Below, one piece after another: positions 8,726 to 16,173 of a stretch of 64,000 nucleotides of DNA. The notes under the pieces are model-generated. The model was not told the origin of the DNA. It saw nothing but the letters and a program-made list of their open reading frames with translations, and made no database searches. Position 1 is the stretch's first letter. Each line of letters starts with the position of its first letter. The DNA lies in NCBI GenBank assembly GCA_963713815.1, contig CAVQNH010000029.1, positions 1 through 64,000 on the forward strand, read 5' to 3'. The stretch is from RYN-230 sp963713815 (GTDB lineage Bacteria > Actinomycetota > Actinomycetes > Streptosporangiales > Streptosporangiaceae). A program made the position numbers and the translations under genes.

Positions 8726-9475
8726 TCAGTTTCCCTTCTTCGGCCCGGCGCCAAGGTAAGCCTCGAGCACGGCCGGGTCAGCGCGGACCTGTTCGGGCGG
8801 GCCGCTGGTCAGCGCGGATCCCTGATGCATGACGAGCACGTGGTCACACAGCCTCATGACGAATTCCATGTCGTGCTCGACGATGATGAAGGTGACCCCT
8901 TCGGAGTTCAGGGCCCGGATCCGCTCGGAGATGTGCCGCAGCAGGCTGGGGTTGACGCCACCGGCTGGCTCGTCGAGGAGGATGACCGAGGGCCGGGCCA
9001 TCGTGATGAACGCGAACTCCAGCAGCTTCTGCTGCCCGTAGGACAGGTCCCCGGCGATCTCCGGCGCCAGCCGGGCCAGGCCGACAAATTCGAGCACCTC
9101 CATCGCGCGCTCCCGCTCCGCCGTAGAATCCCAGCCGCGCGCCTGCGCGACGAACCCCGGCCGCTGGGCGGCGACATGCACGTTCTCCAGCACGGTGAGC
9201 TGGGGGAAGATGCGGGTGATCTGAAAGGTCCGGCCGATCCCGTGCTCGAAGACCTTGTCCGGCTTGGCGTTGGTGATGTCCTGGCCCCGCAGGCTGACCT
9301 GGCCCGAGTCGGCGGTCTCGTAGCCCGTGATCACGTTGAACAACGTGGTCTTGCCCGAGCCGTTCGGGCCGATGAGGCCGTTGATGGCCTGGTCCTCGAA
9401 GGACATCGAGCAGCCGGCCAGGGCGCGGATCCCGCCGTAGGACTTCTTCAGGTCGGTGACCTCGATGACGCTCAT
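8726..9475 (-). CDS. livG: branched-chain-type ABC transporter ATPase LivG
   Basis: A 249-residue ABC ATPase with Walker A GPNGSGKTT, signature LSYGQQK and Walker B VILLDEPAGG. The insertion after GRTFQITRIFPQLTV is typical of LivG. The ATG start at 9475 overlaps the livM stop as ATGA (9472-9475), which fixes the start and argues for translational coupling. It pairs with LivF at the cytoplasmic face of the LivHM permease. Confidence 0.92.
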   Translation of the reverse strand: MSVIEVTDLKKSYGGIRALAGCSMSFEDQAINGLIGPNGSGKTTLFNVITGYETADSGQVSLRGQDITNAKPDKVFEHGIGRTFQITRIFPQLTVLENVHVAAQRPGFVAQARGWDSTAERERAMEVLEFVGLARLAPEIAGDLSYGQQKLLEFAFITMARPSVILLDEPAGGVNPSLLRHISERIRALNSEGVTFIIVEHDMEFVMRLCDHVLVMHQGSALTSGPPEQVRADPAVLEAYLGAGPKKGN

Positions 9476-10638
9476 GCCCTGTCCTTCTGCCCGGCGCCTG
9501 GCCGGGCGTCTTCCGGCCCAGTGCCCTCTGGCCCCGTGCCCTCTGGCCCACTGCCTCCCAGCCCAGTGCCTCCCGGCCCAGTGCCTTCCGGCTCGGCCTT
9601 TTCCTGCCTGGCGCGCGCCCGGGCCACCAGGCGGCCCCGCCACGCGTTCGTGACACCTGGCACGATGCCGCCGGGCAGCAGCCGCAAGATGAGGATGAAC
9701 AGCACGCCGTAGGCGATCAGGTACAGGTTGGCGTTGCCGAACTGCAGGTAGAAGTACTGCTGCAGCGGGATGAGCACCAAGGCGCCCAGCACTGGGCCGG
9801 ACAGCGTGCCAATGCCGCCGACGAAGACGAGGACGGCGACAGCCAGGTCGAACGTCGGATCGAAGCCGAACTGCGGGTACACCGAGCCCACGAACGGCGC
9901 GTACAGGCCACCAGCTACCCCGACGAAGAATGCCGAGGCCGCGTACGCGATCAGCTTGGTCCGGGTGACCTTGATGCCGAGCCCGCGGGCCCGCTCCTCG
10001 TCGTCGCGGATGGCGAACAGCCCCAGCCCGTACTTCGACCGCCGGACCCACCAGGCCGCGGCGCCGGCCACGACCGCGCACAGCAGCCCGACGTAGTAGA
10101 AAGGCATGTTGAAGAAATTGCCGGTCCACGTCGGGAACGGCATGGTCAGGCCGCCCGACCCGTTGGTGAGCGAGGTGAGGTTGAAGGCCAGCAGCTGGAA
10201 GATGAACATGACCGCGATGGTCAGCACGATGAACGTGTGCTTACGCACCCGCAGCAGCAGGAAGCCGATCGGGATTGAGGCCAGAGCACAGACCAGGCCC
10301 GCCGCCGGGAGCAGGCCGAACAGGCCCCAGCCGCCGGCCAGGTGGGCGTGGATGGCGATCAGCGCCACGGTGTACTGCCCGAGGCCGTAGTAAGCAGCAT
10401 GGCCGATGGAGATGTACCCGGAAAAACCGGAGAAGATATTCCAGCCGATCGCCGCGATGAGATAGATCATCGTGAACACGCCGATAGACGTCACGGTCGG
10501 GTTCGGGAACGCCAGCGGGAACGCGATCAGCAGCACCAGCAGCCCGGCCGTCGCCCCGTACCGCACCGCGCGGGGTGGCCGGTAAGGAACATGCTCAGGC
10601 GCGGCGGCGCCGACGGCAGCAATCTCGGTAGTCGTCAT
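9472..10638 (-). CDS. livM: branched-chain-type ABC transporter permease LivM
   Basis: About 388 residues with eight or more hydrophobic segments and the LivM core motif around GFSGYISIGHAAYYGLG. The loop RDDEERARGLGI corresponds to the ATPase-contacting region. The start ATG 10638 overlaps the livH stop (ATGA). The C-terminal tail after residue 345 is unusual: a Gly/Pro/Thr/Glu repeat (GTGPEG units) encoded by a 15-bp tandem repeat, probably a disordered cytoplasmic tail without transport function. It forms the inner-membrane pore with LivH. Confidence 0.9.
   Translation of the reverse strand: MTTTEIAAVGAAAPEHVPYRPPRAVRYGATAGLLVLLIAFPLAFPNPTVTSIGVFTMIYLIAAIGWNIFSGFSGYISIGHAAYYGLGQYTVALIAIHAHLAGGWGLFGLLPAAGLVCALASIPIGFLLLRVRKHTFIVLTIAVMFIFQLLAFNLTSLTNGSGGLTMPFPTWTGNFFNMPFYYVGLLCAVVAGAAAWWVRRSKYGLGLFAIRDDEERARGLGIKVTRTKLIAYAASAFFVGVAGGLYAPFVGSVYPQFGFDPTFDLAVAVLVFVGGIGTLSGPVLGALVLIPLQQYFYLQFGNANLYLIAYGVLFILILRLLPGGIVPGVTNAWRGRLVARARARQEKAEPEGTGPGGTGLGGSGPEGTGPEGTGPEDARPGAGQKDRA
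9515..9589. repeat. 15-bp tandem repeat in the 3' end of livM
   Basis: Five degenerate copies of a 15-base unit (GGCCCAGTGCCCTCT on the plus strand) are in frame and encode the G-T-G-P-E-G repeats of the LivM tail. Copy number is likely to vary by slippage. Confidence 0.7.
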
Positions 10639-11507
10639 TGCGCGCGCACCGCCGTCCGGCCGAAGAGCCCCTGGGGCCGCAACAGCAGCACCAGGATCAG
10701 GACGAGGTAGAACGTGGTCTGGCCCCATGTCGGTGACCAGACGACCGCGACGACGTCCTCGATGACCAGCATCAGGATGGAGGCCACCAGCGCCCCGCTA
10801 AGACTGCCGAACCCGCCGAGGATGACGATGGCCAGCAGCCGGGAGATGAGGTCGTAGGAGCTGGCCGCGTCGAAGGAGTTGGTCGAGCCGAAGACCATGC
10901 CGCCTGCCGCAGCCAGCGAGACCCCGATGCCGAGGGTGAAGGCGGAGATCCGGTCGACGTCGATTCCTACCATCCTGGCCGCGGTCGGGTTCTGCGTGGT
11001 CGCGCGCAGGTTGCGGCCGAACCTGGTCCGGTACAGCAGCCAGTACAGCGCGCCGAGCAGAACTACGGCCATCGCGAACGAGAGCAGGTAGATGACGGGA
11101 AAAATCAGCGAGCCGATCTGGACCGAGGAGTTGACGTAGGAGGTAGTGGTCTGCACCAGGTTGCTGGTGAAGATGAGATCGAGGATTCCCTCGATGACCG
11201 TGCCCACCGCGAACATGGTGAGCAGGGACATGATTACCCGGTCTCTCTTGATCGGCTTGATCATGGTCCAGTAGATGACCACGCCGACCACGAACATGGC
11301 CGGCAGCGTGATGAGCAGGCCTACGAACGGATCGATGTGCAGGTGCGAGTACAGGGCATAGCTCAGGTAGGCGCCGAGTACCACCAGGATGCCCTGCGCG
11401 AAGTTGACGATTTCCATCACGCCGAAGACCAGCGTCAGGCCGGCGGCCATCAGCGCGTAAAACCCGCCGATCAGGATGCCGTCGATGATGGCCTGCAGGA
11501 TCAGCAC
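10635..11507 (-). CDS. livH: branched-chain-type ABC transporter permease LivH
   Basis: A 290-residue integral membrane protein with the LivH signature GLTLVFGVMEIVNFAQG near residues 23-40 and RATTQNPTAARMVGID in the ATPase-contacting loop. Other hydrophobic segments span most of the chain. The GTG start at 11507 has GGGAG about 10 bases upstream. The preceding gene is the binding protein livK, with a strong hairpin between them that may lower permease expression relative to the binding protein, a common arrangement for ABC importers. Confidence 0.9.
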   Translation of the reverse strand: MLILQAIIDGILIGGFYALMAAGLTLVFGVMEIVNFAQGILVVLGAYLSYALYSHLHIDPFVGLLITLPAMFVVGVVIYWTMIKPIKRDRVIMSLLTMFAVGTVIEGILDLIFTSNLVQTTTSYVNSSVQIGSLIFPVIYLLSFAMAVVLLGALYWLLYRTRFGRNLRATTQNPTAARMVGIDVDRISAFTLGIGVSLAAAGGMVFGSTNSFDAASSYDLISRLLAIVILGGFGSLSGALVASILMLVIEDVVAVVWSPTWGQTTFYLVLILVLLLRPQGLFGRTAVRAQ

Positions 11508-11563
11508 GGTTTTGCTCCCACCCTAGAAACCCTCCGAGCTCCGGTGCCTCGCCGCGGGCGGCC

Positions 11564-11597
11564 CTCCCGGTGCGGCCCGGGCGGGCCGCACCGGGAG
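11564..11597 (-). terminator. intercistronic hairpin between livK and livH
   Basis: A perfect 15-bp stem (CTCCCGGTGCGGCCC / GGGCCGCACCGGGAG) with a 4-base loop starts 13 bases after the livK stop. Position and strength suggest partial termination or mRNA stabilisation that favours the binding protein. Confidence 0.7.
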
Positions 11598-11610
11598 AAA
11601 CCACCCGGAC

Positions 11611-12885
11611 TCACGGCGTCTGGCCCCAGGGGGTCTTGACCACCAGGATCGGCTTCGTCTGCCCGACCCCGAGGGGCAGCACATCGACCAGCTGGCCGCT
11701 CTGCCACTGGAACACGTACGGGGTCGCCGCCTTGTTCTCGCCGTCGGAGGCGAACTGCACCGGGCCCTGGACGCTCTGGAACTTGGCGCCGGACTGGAGA
11801 TAGGCGTTGAGCTTGGCGTTGCTCATGCTCTTGGTGTGAGTGACCGCCTGGGTGAGCACCTGCCCGGTGGAGAACGCCTCGGCGACATCGGCGCTGATGT
11901 TGGCCGCCGTGCCGCCGAACATCTTCAGGTACTTGGCCACCATCTGGCTGTTCTGGTAGAACGTGGAGCCCGGGTACCAGGTGTTCGGAACCATGAGGCC
12001 CTGCGTGTTCTTGGCCCCCACCGCCTTGACGAACGCGGCCCCCTGGTCCGGCCCGGAGGCCTCAATCAGGATCTTGGGGTTGTAATGGTCCTGGATGAAG
12101 TCCTGGATAAAGCCGTAACCATCGGGCGGCATCGAGCCGATCACGACCACGGACGCCTTGGACGCGGCGATCGCCGAGGCGATCGGCGTGAAGTCGGTCG
12201 TCTCCACCGGGTACAGCTTGTAGACGACGCTCTTGAAACCGTGCGCGGTCAGGTAGCTGCGCGCGCCGTCCAGCTCGGGCTGCAAGAACGGGTCGGTCAT
12301 CGATGCGTAGGCCACTGACTCGGGCTTCTGGGTGGCGACCAGCCACTTGGCGAAGGTGATCATCTGGTACTTGGCCGACGCGCTCACGTCGTAGACGCTG
12401 TGCAGGCCCTGCTGGAACACCGACGGGCCGCCGCCGATCCCCTCGAGCATCACGTAGTTGTACCGGTGCGCGATCACGGACGCCGGCTTGGTGAGCAGCG
12501 TGGAGTAGGGCCCGACCACGAAGTTCACATGATTGACCGTGATGAGCTTCTGGTAGTTGGTGACGACCTGAGTGGGGCTGGAGCCGTCAGACAGGAACTC
12601 CAGCTTGATCTGGCGCCCGAGGATGCCGCCGTGCGCGTTCTGGAACGCCGCCCAGGTCTCGTAGCCTTGCTTGGTGGCCAGGCCATCACCGGAGAAGTCC
12701 CCGGACAGCGAGACCGAGACACCGACGGTGATCGGCCCGGAGGAGCCTCCAGAGCTGCCGGACGAGGATGCGCCGCACGCGGCCACGAGCAGGGTCGCCA
12801 TGCCCGCCGCCAGCCATCCGGCTGTTCTGCCTGGTTTCAGCGCCGATGGCCAGCGAGCAGCCGCCGCGCGATGTGTCTTCAGCAC
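11611..12885 (-). CDS. livK: branched-chain-type ABC transporter substrate-binding lipoprotein LivK
   Basis: A 424-residue exported protein. A basic N-terminus and hydrophobic stretch end in the lipobox LVAACG, followed by a Ser/Gly-rich linker and the type I periplasmic-binding fold starting at ITVGVSVSLSGDFSGDG. Family members bind branched-chain amino acids, amides, urea or aromatic acids; residues seen here do not fix the ligand. The GTG start at 12885 is supported by AGGAGG about 12 bases upstream. It is the first transporter gene after a cupin gene and shares that upstream region, which holds two TGCAA-type palindromes, so substrate uptake is probably regulated with the rest of the island. 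Confidence 0.9.
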   Translation of the reverse strand: MLKTHRAAAARWPSALKPGRTAGWLAAGMATLLVAACGASSSGSSGGSSGPITVGVSVSLSGDFSGDGLATKQGYETWAAFQNAHGGILGRQIKLEFLSDGSSPTQVVTNYQKLITVNHVNFVVGPYSTLLTKPASVIAHRYNYVMLEGIGGGPSVFQQGLHSVYDVSASAKYQMITFAKWLVATQKPESVAYASMTDPFLQPELDGARSYLTAHGFKSVVYKLYPVETTDFTPIASAIAASKASVVVIGSMPPDGYGFIQDFIQDHYNPKILIEASGPDQGAAFVKAVGAKNTQGLMVPNTWYPGSTFYQNSQMVAKYLKMFGGTAANISADVAEAFSTGQVLTQAVTHTKSMSNAKLNAYLQSGAKFQSVQGPVQFASDGENKAATPYVFQWQSGQLVDVLPLGVGQTKPILVVKTPWGQTP

Positions 12886-12949
12886 AAGTGATCAACCTCC
12901 TGAGGGATACCGGCTAGTCGGCCAGCCGGTGACCAGCGACAACTGGCGC

Positions 12950-13351
12950 TCAACGAGCGGGCGCCCACGTGCAGCGGTCTCCCGCCACGGTCCAGACGGT
13001 GTCGGTCGGCGGCGGCGCCCAGAACTCCAGGAACGAGAACTCTTCTGGCGAGTCGTTCTCGAACCAGTGGACCTCGCCTGGAGCGACAAGTGCGCTCATG
13101 CCCGCTTCCAGCCTGACTGGCCCGCCCGTCGTATGCAGCACGCCGGAACCGGCCAGGACCCAGAAGACGTGCGAGCAGTTCTCGTGATAATGCGCAGCAG
13201 CCGTGTCACCCGGGTGATAAATAATCCGGTCGGCTCGGAGTAACCCGGCACCGACCGGCACGTTCTCCGTGACAAGGTCCAACCGGTCACGGGTGTCGCG
13301 GGTGGAAGTCAGATGCGGCAGATCGCCGACGGGAAAGAGCTTTACGGGCAT
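12950..13351 (-). CDS. cupin-domain protein (first gene of the liv operon)
   Basis: About 133 residues forming a single cupin barrel. Motif 1 is AAHYHENCSHVFWVLAGSG, with a His-x-His and later acidic and His positions suited to metal binding. Motif 2 is around LVAPGEVHWFENDSPEEF. ATG 13351 (MPVKLF) is chosen because GAGAGGG lies about 10 bases upstream. Small cupins of this kind act as dioxygenases, isomerases or ligand sensors; the sequence does not decide. It lies 64 bases before livK on the same strand and is probably co-transcribed, placing it at the head of the import operon. Confidence 0.75.
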   Translation of the reverse strand: MPVKLFPVGDLPHLTSTRDTRDRLDLVTENVPVGAGLLRADRIIYHPGDTAAAHYHENCSHVFWVLAGSGVLHTTGGPVRLEAGMSALVAPGEVHWFENDSPEEFSFLEFWAPPPTDTVWTVAGDRCTWAPAR

Positions 13352-13607
13352 AGCGCCATCCCTCTCCGGATTCTCCAGTAGCAATGCTCGTCATTGGGCA
13401 CATCTGCCGGAAGGGAACTTCCGGGTCCCGGGGCGGCTATCGACCGGACGGGGTCCCCGCCGTGGGCCCTCCAGCACTCAATGGTTACCGGGCCCACGGC
13501 GGCACCGTAGAGCACCCGCCCGGGCAGGCTGGCTCATACTTTCTGCCACCGGCGCATACTCTTGGTAATCCGCTCAAACTGCCGTGTATTGCGCATCATC
13601 CGTGTAA

Positions 13608-13621
13608 ATCAATCGATTGCA
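13608..13621. promoter_or_regulatory. palindromic operator, copy B (one weak arm)
   Basis: ATCAATCGATTGCA: the right arm TTGCA and central TCGA fit the island consensus; the left arm differs at two positions. It is located about 257 bases before the cupin-liv start. Confidence 0.4.
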
Positions 13622-13767
13622 GTAATGGTACGATTCGCCCGCTAGCGTGTCAATGATCAGGAACAAAGCATTACCAAGATGCGGTATTCACTAGCAAAAC
13701 CCCTGGTCACAGCGGCAGCATGAACCCTGGATGGGCCTGTCGGCCTCCGCGGATAACCCGGGTCGTT

Positions 13768-13781
13768 TGCAATCCATTGCA
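13768..13781. promoter_or_regulatory. palindromic operator, copy C (perfect)
   Basis: TGCAATCCATTGCA has perfect 6-bp arms (TGCAAT/ATTGCA) around two bases. It is the best copy of the recurring island motif, upstream of the cupin-liv operon. A second, unrelated dyad AGTTAC-N5-GTAACT follows at 13786-13802. Confidence 0.6.
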
Positions 13782-13889
13782 CAGTAGTTACCCGGAGTAA
13801 CTATGCAGAGTGATGGCCGCGGGCCGGTGGCTGACGGTCAGCCGGTGGCGCGGTACCCCTCGCTTCGCCGGTCCCCGGGCGGGTTTCAG

Positions 13890-14226
13890 CTATTCCCCCG
13901 CCGACTGGGCCAGCATGCATTCCAGACCGTCCGGGCCGGCGGTGAACGCGATCTCAGTCGCCGGGCTGAGCCACAGCATGCTTTCCCGCTCCAGCGGATA
14001 TTGCTCCTCGCCGACCTGCGCCGTGCCCGAGCCCGCCACCACGTAGACCATCGCCTCCTGGGCCGCGATCGTAACCGGCGCCATGGCGGCCGCGGGGGCG
14101 AGCGTGAACAGGCGGGCCTGCATCTCGACCGGCGCGCCGAAGGCGGCCGGGCCCGCGCAGACCGTCTCGGTCCAGCCGGTTCCCTGCCGGGTCGGTCATC
14201 TCACTGCGCTGGCGCACGACTGGCAT
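13890..14226 (-). pseudogene. small cupin-domain protein, frame broken near 14172
   Basis: The ATG at 14226 has AGGAG about 11 bases upstream and reads MPVVRQRSEMTDPAGNRLD. Continuation to a sensible protein needs a one-base shift near 14170, after which the frame reads ETVCAGPAAFGAPVEMQAR and ends ECMLAQSAGE. The joined product of about 111 residues is a single cupin barrel (VTIAAQEAMVYVVAGSGTA). It lacks obvious paired metal His residues in motif 1, so it may be a non-enzymatic or sensor-like cupin. It is the last gene of the minus-strand run ThDP enzyme - amidohydrolase - alcohol dehydrogenase - cupin, 46 bases after the dehydrogenase. Confidence 0.55.
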
Positions 14227-14271
14227 CTCGGTGGCTCCTGGGGTGAGCAGGCCTGGGGCAGGCGGGAGGGG

Positions 14272-15339
14272 TCACATGGTGACGATCGGGCGGATGGCCT
14301 CGCGCCGCTCCAGCATGGCGTAGGCGGCCGCGACATCGCTGAGCGGGTACTGGTGGGTGGTGAGCGGATCGGTGTTGATGACCCCGGCGGCGAGCAGCGA
14401 GATCATCGCCGGGTAGGCACCGGGGCTGGACCGTACGCCGAGTACGTCCAGTTCGTCCAGGGTCACGGCGTCAACCGGAAGTTCCGCGGTCTGGCCCCCC
14501 GCCAGCCCGAGCAGCGCGACCTTCCCGCCGCGCCGGACCGAGCGCAGCGCCTGCGCCACGACCGGCGGGCTGCCAGAACAGTCGAACACGCAGTCGGCAC
14601 CGCGACCGCCGGTGGCCGCGCGGATGGCCGAGACCGGGTCGGCGTGCTCGTAGTCCACCAGGTCGGTACTGCCGAGCTCACCCGCCGTCACCAGCCGCTG
14701 GCCCCGGCCGACCATGATGAGCTGGGTGGCCCCGGCCGCCCTCGCCACCTGCAGCATCAGCAGGCCGAGCAGCCCGGGCCCGAACACGGCGACGGCGGCG
14801 CCCGGGCCAAGTGCGGCTCTGCGCACCGCGTGCACGGTCAGCGCACCCTGGTTGACCAGTGCCGCGGCGGCGTTGCTGACCTGCGGCGGCACCTTATGCA
14901 GGGCAGTCGCAGGCCGCACGGCGTATTCGGCGAGCGCTCCTGGCGCGGTGTGGCCGTACAGCCGGAATCCCGGCTCCCTGACCCGCTCGCACAGGTTGTA
15001 GCGGCCGCTTCGGCACATGGGGCACTCGCCGCAGCCGGTATGGTTCTCGGCCACGATGCGGTCACCGACCGCCAGACCGCTCCGCTCAGTTCCGGGTCCC
15101 AGCGCGGCCACCTCGCCGGACCATTCGTGACCGATGATGAACGGCAGCTCCGGCGGCCAGGTGCCCTTATAGGCGCCCTGCACGATCTTCAGGTCGGTAC
15201 CGCAGATCCCGCACGCCCGGACCCGGCACAAAACCTCCCCCGGCCCGGGGACCGGGACCGGTACCTCGTCCAGCTCAAGCCGGCCGAACTCACGCAGCAC
15301 AGCCGCCTGCATCAGCGCCGGGACGCCCGCGTCGCTCAC
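14272..15339 (-). CDS. zinc-dependent medium-chain alcohol dehydrogenase
   Basis: A 355-residue MDR enzyme. Catalytic zinc ligands are visible as Cys in CGICGTD and GHEWSGE. The structural zinc loop is CGECPMCRSGRYNLC, and the nucleotide-binding stretch is AVFGPGLLGLLMLQVA. It oxidises a secondary alcohol or polyol with NAD(P)+, like threonine or sorbitol dehydrogenases; the specific substrate is unknown. Its start overlaps the stop of the creatininase-family gene (15336-15339), so the two are translationally coupled. It is part of the operon that starts with the ThDP enzyme at 17964. Confidence 0.88.
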   Translation of the reverse strand: MSDAGVPALMQAAVLREFGRLELDEVPVPVPGPGEVLCRVRACGICGTDLKIVQGAYKGTWPPELPFIIGHEWSGEVAALGPGTERSGLAVGDRIVAENHTGCGECPMCRSGRYNLCERVREPGFRLYGHTAPGALAEYAVRPATALHKVPPQVSNAAAALVNQGALTVHAVRRAALGPGAAVAVFGPGLLGLLMLQVARAAGATQLIMVGRGQRLVTAGELGSTDLVDYEHADPVSAIRAATGGRGADCVFDCSGSPPVVAQALRSVRRGGKVALLGLAGGQTAELPVDAVTLDELDVLGVRSSPGAYPAMISLLAAGVINTDPLTTHQYPLSDVAAAYAMLERREAIRPIVTM

Positions 15340-16166
15340 TGGGCCACCCCGGCCTCGGCGGCGGTCACGGCCCCGTCACCGGTGGCGGATTTCCCGGGAG
15401 CGGCAGGGGACGCCAGCGCGGCCCAGATCTCCCGGGCGCGCTGCACCACGTGATCGGCGACAGCTTCGGCGATCTCCTCGGCCCGGGCGCGCTCCGCCCG
15501 GGCCGGCTGGCCGTACCAGCCGGTCGGCGCGATGTCGCGGAAGTCACTGAGCACCGGGTAGACGTCGGGGCGCCGGAACAGGCCGTGCGCGGCCTCGCCC
15601 GCAGCGTAATCGCTGGGCTCGGTGGCCTCGTCCAGCCGGACCAGGTCCGCGTCGTAGGCGAGCACCGCGGCCGTCTCCATCGCCCCGGCGTGAGTGAACT
15701 CCATCTCGCCGGGATAGTGGCTGCTCGTGATCACGTGCGCTTCGGCAATGACGATCTGCACGCCGTGCTGCTGCTGGGCCGAGCTGGCCGCCAGCCGCAG
15801 GGTGGGTGAGTTGCCCTCGTGCCAGTTGACCACGACGATCCGTTCCGCCCCCGCCGCCCGCAAGCCGCCGCAGATGTCGACCACGATCGCGGCCAGGGTG
15901 CCCGGGGCCAGAGTCAGCGAGCCCGGCCAGGGCAGGTGGTACGGCGCGATCCCAACCGGGCCCAGGGACGCGACTACGGTGTCGAGCCGCTGCGCGACGC
16001 GCTCGGCAATGGACAGCGCGGCGAACGCGTCGGTGCCGAGCGGCAGGTGCCCACCGTGCTGCTCGACGCTGCCGGTCGCGATGACCGCGGTCCCGCTGCC
16101 GGCGAGCAACCTGGCTGCGGCGGGCTGGGACAGGCGCTCCAGCTGGCGCTCGGGATGACGGGGCAT
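15336..16166 (-). CDS. creatininase-family amidohydrolase
   Basis: A metal-dependent amide hydrolase of the creatininase family. Metal-site motifs are GSVEQHGGHLPLGTD near residue 32, VNWHEGN near 115 and HAGAMETAAVL near 155. The family includes creatinine amidohydrolase, F420 biosynthesis gamma-glutamyl ligase relatives, MftE peptidase and mandelamide amidases, and specificity cannot be read from the sequence. ATG 16166 is chosen because GGAGG lies about 12 bases upstream and it lies just past the ThDP enzyme stop. In-frame ATG 16184 or a start at 16202 would extend into that gene. A ring- or amide-opening step in the island is a reasonable inference. Confidence 0.8.
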   Translation of the reverse strand: MPRHPERQLERLSQPAAARLLAGSGTAVIATGSVEQHGGHLPLGTDAFAALSIAERVAQRLDTVVASLGPVGIAPYHLPWPGSLTLAPGTLAAIVVDICGGLRAAGAERIVVVNWHEGNSPTLRLAASSAQQQHGVQIVIAEAHVITSSHYPGEMEFTHAGAMETAAVLAYDADLVRLDEATEPSDYAAGEAAHGLFRRPDVYPVLSDFRDIAPTGWYGQPARAERARAEEIAEAVADHVVQRAREIWAALASPAAPGKSATGDGAVTAAEAGVAQ

Positions 16167-16173
16167 GACGGGC

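Larger units (their letters stand above)
13352..13889. promoter_or_regulatory. 538-bp control region upstream of the cupin-liv operon
   Basis: No credible gene is present. The region is clearly less GC-rich than its surroundings between 13560 and 13700. It contains two TGCAA-type palindromes (13608-13621 and 13768-13781) and a separate dyad AGTTAC-CCGGA-GTAACT at 13786-13802. It most likely holds the promoter and operators for the minus-strand cupin-livKHMGF transcript. Confidence 0.5.

Noticed and set aside
14083..15453. 456-codon open frame on the plus strand
   Set aside because: Mirror of the alcohol dehydrogenase on the other strand.
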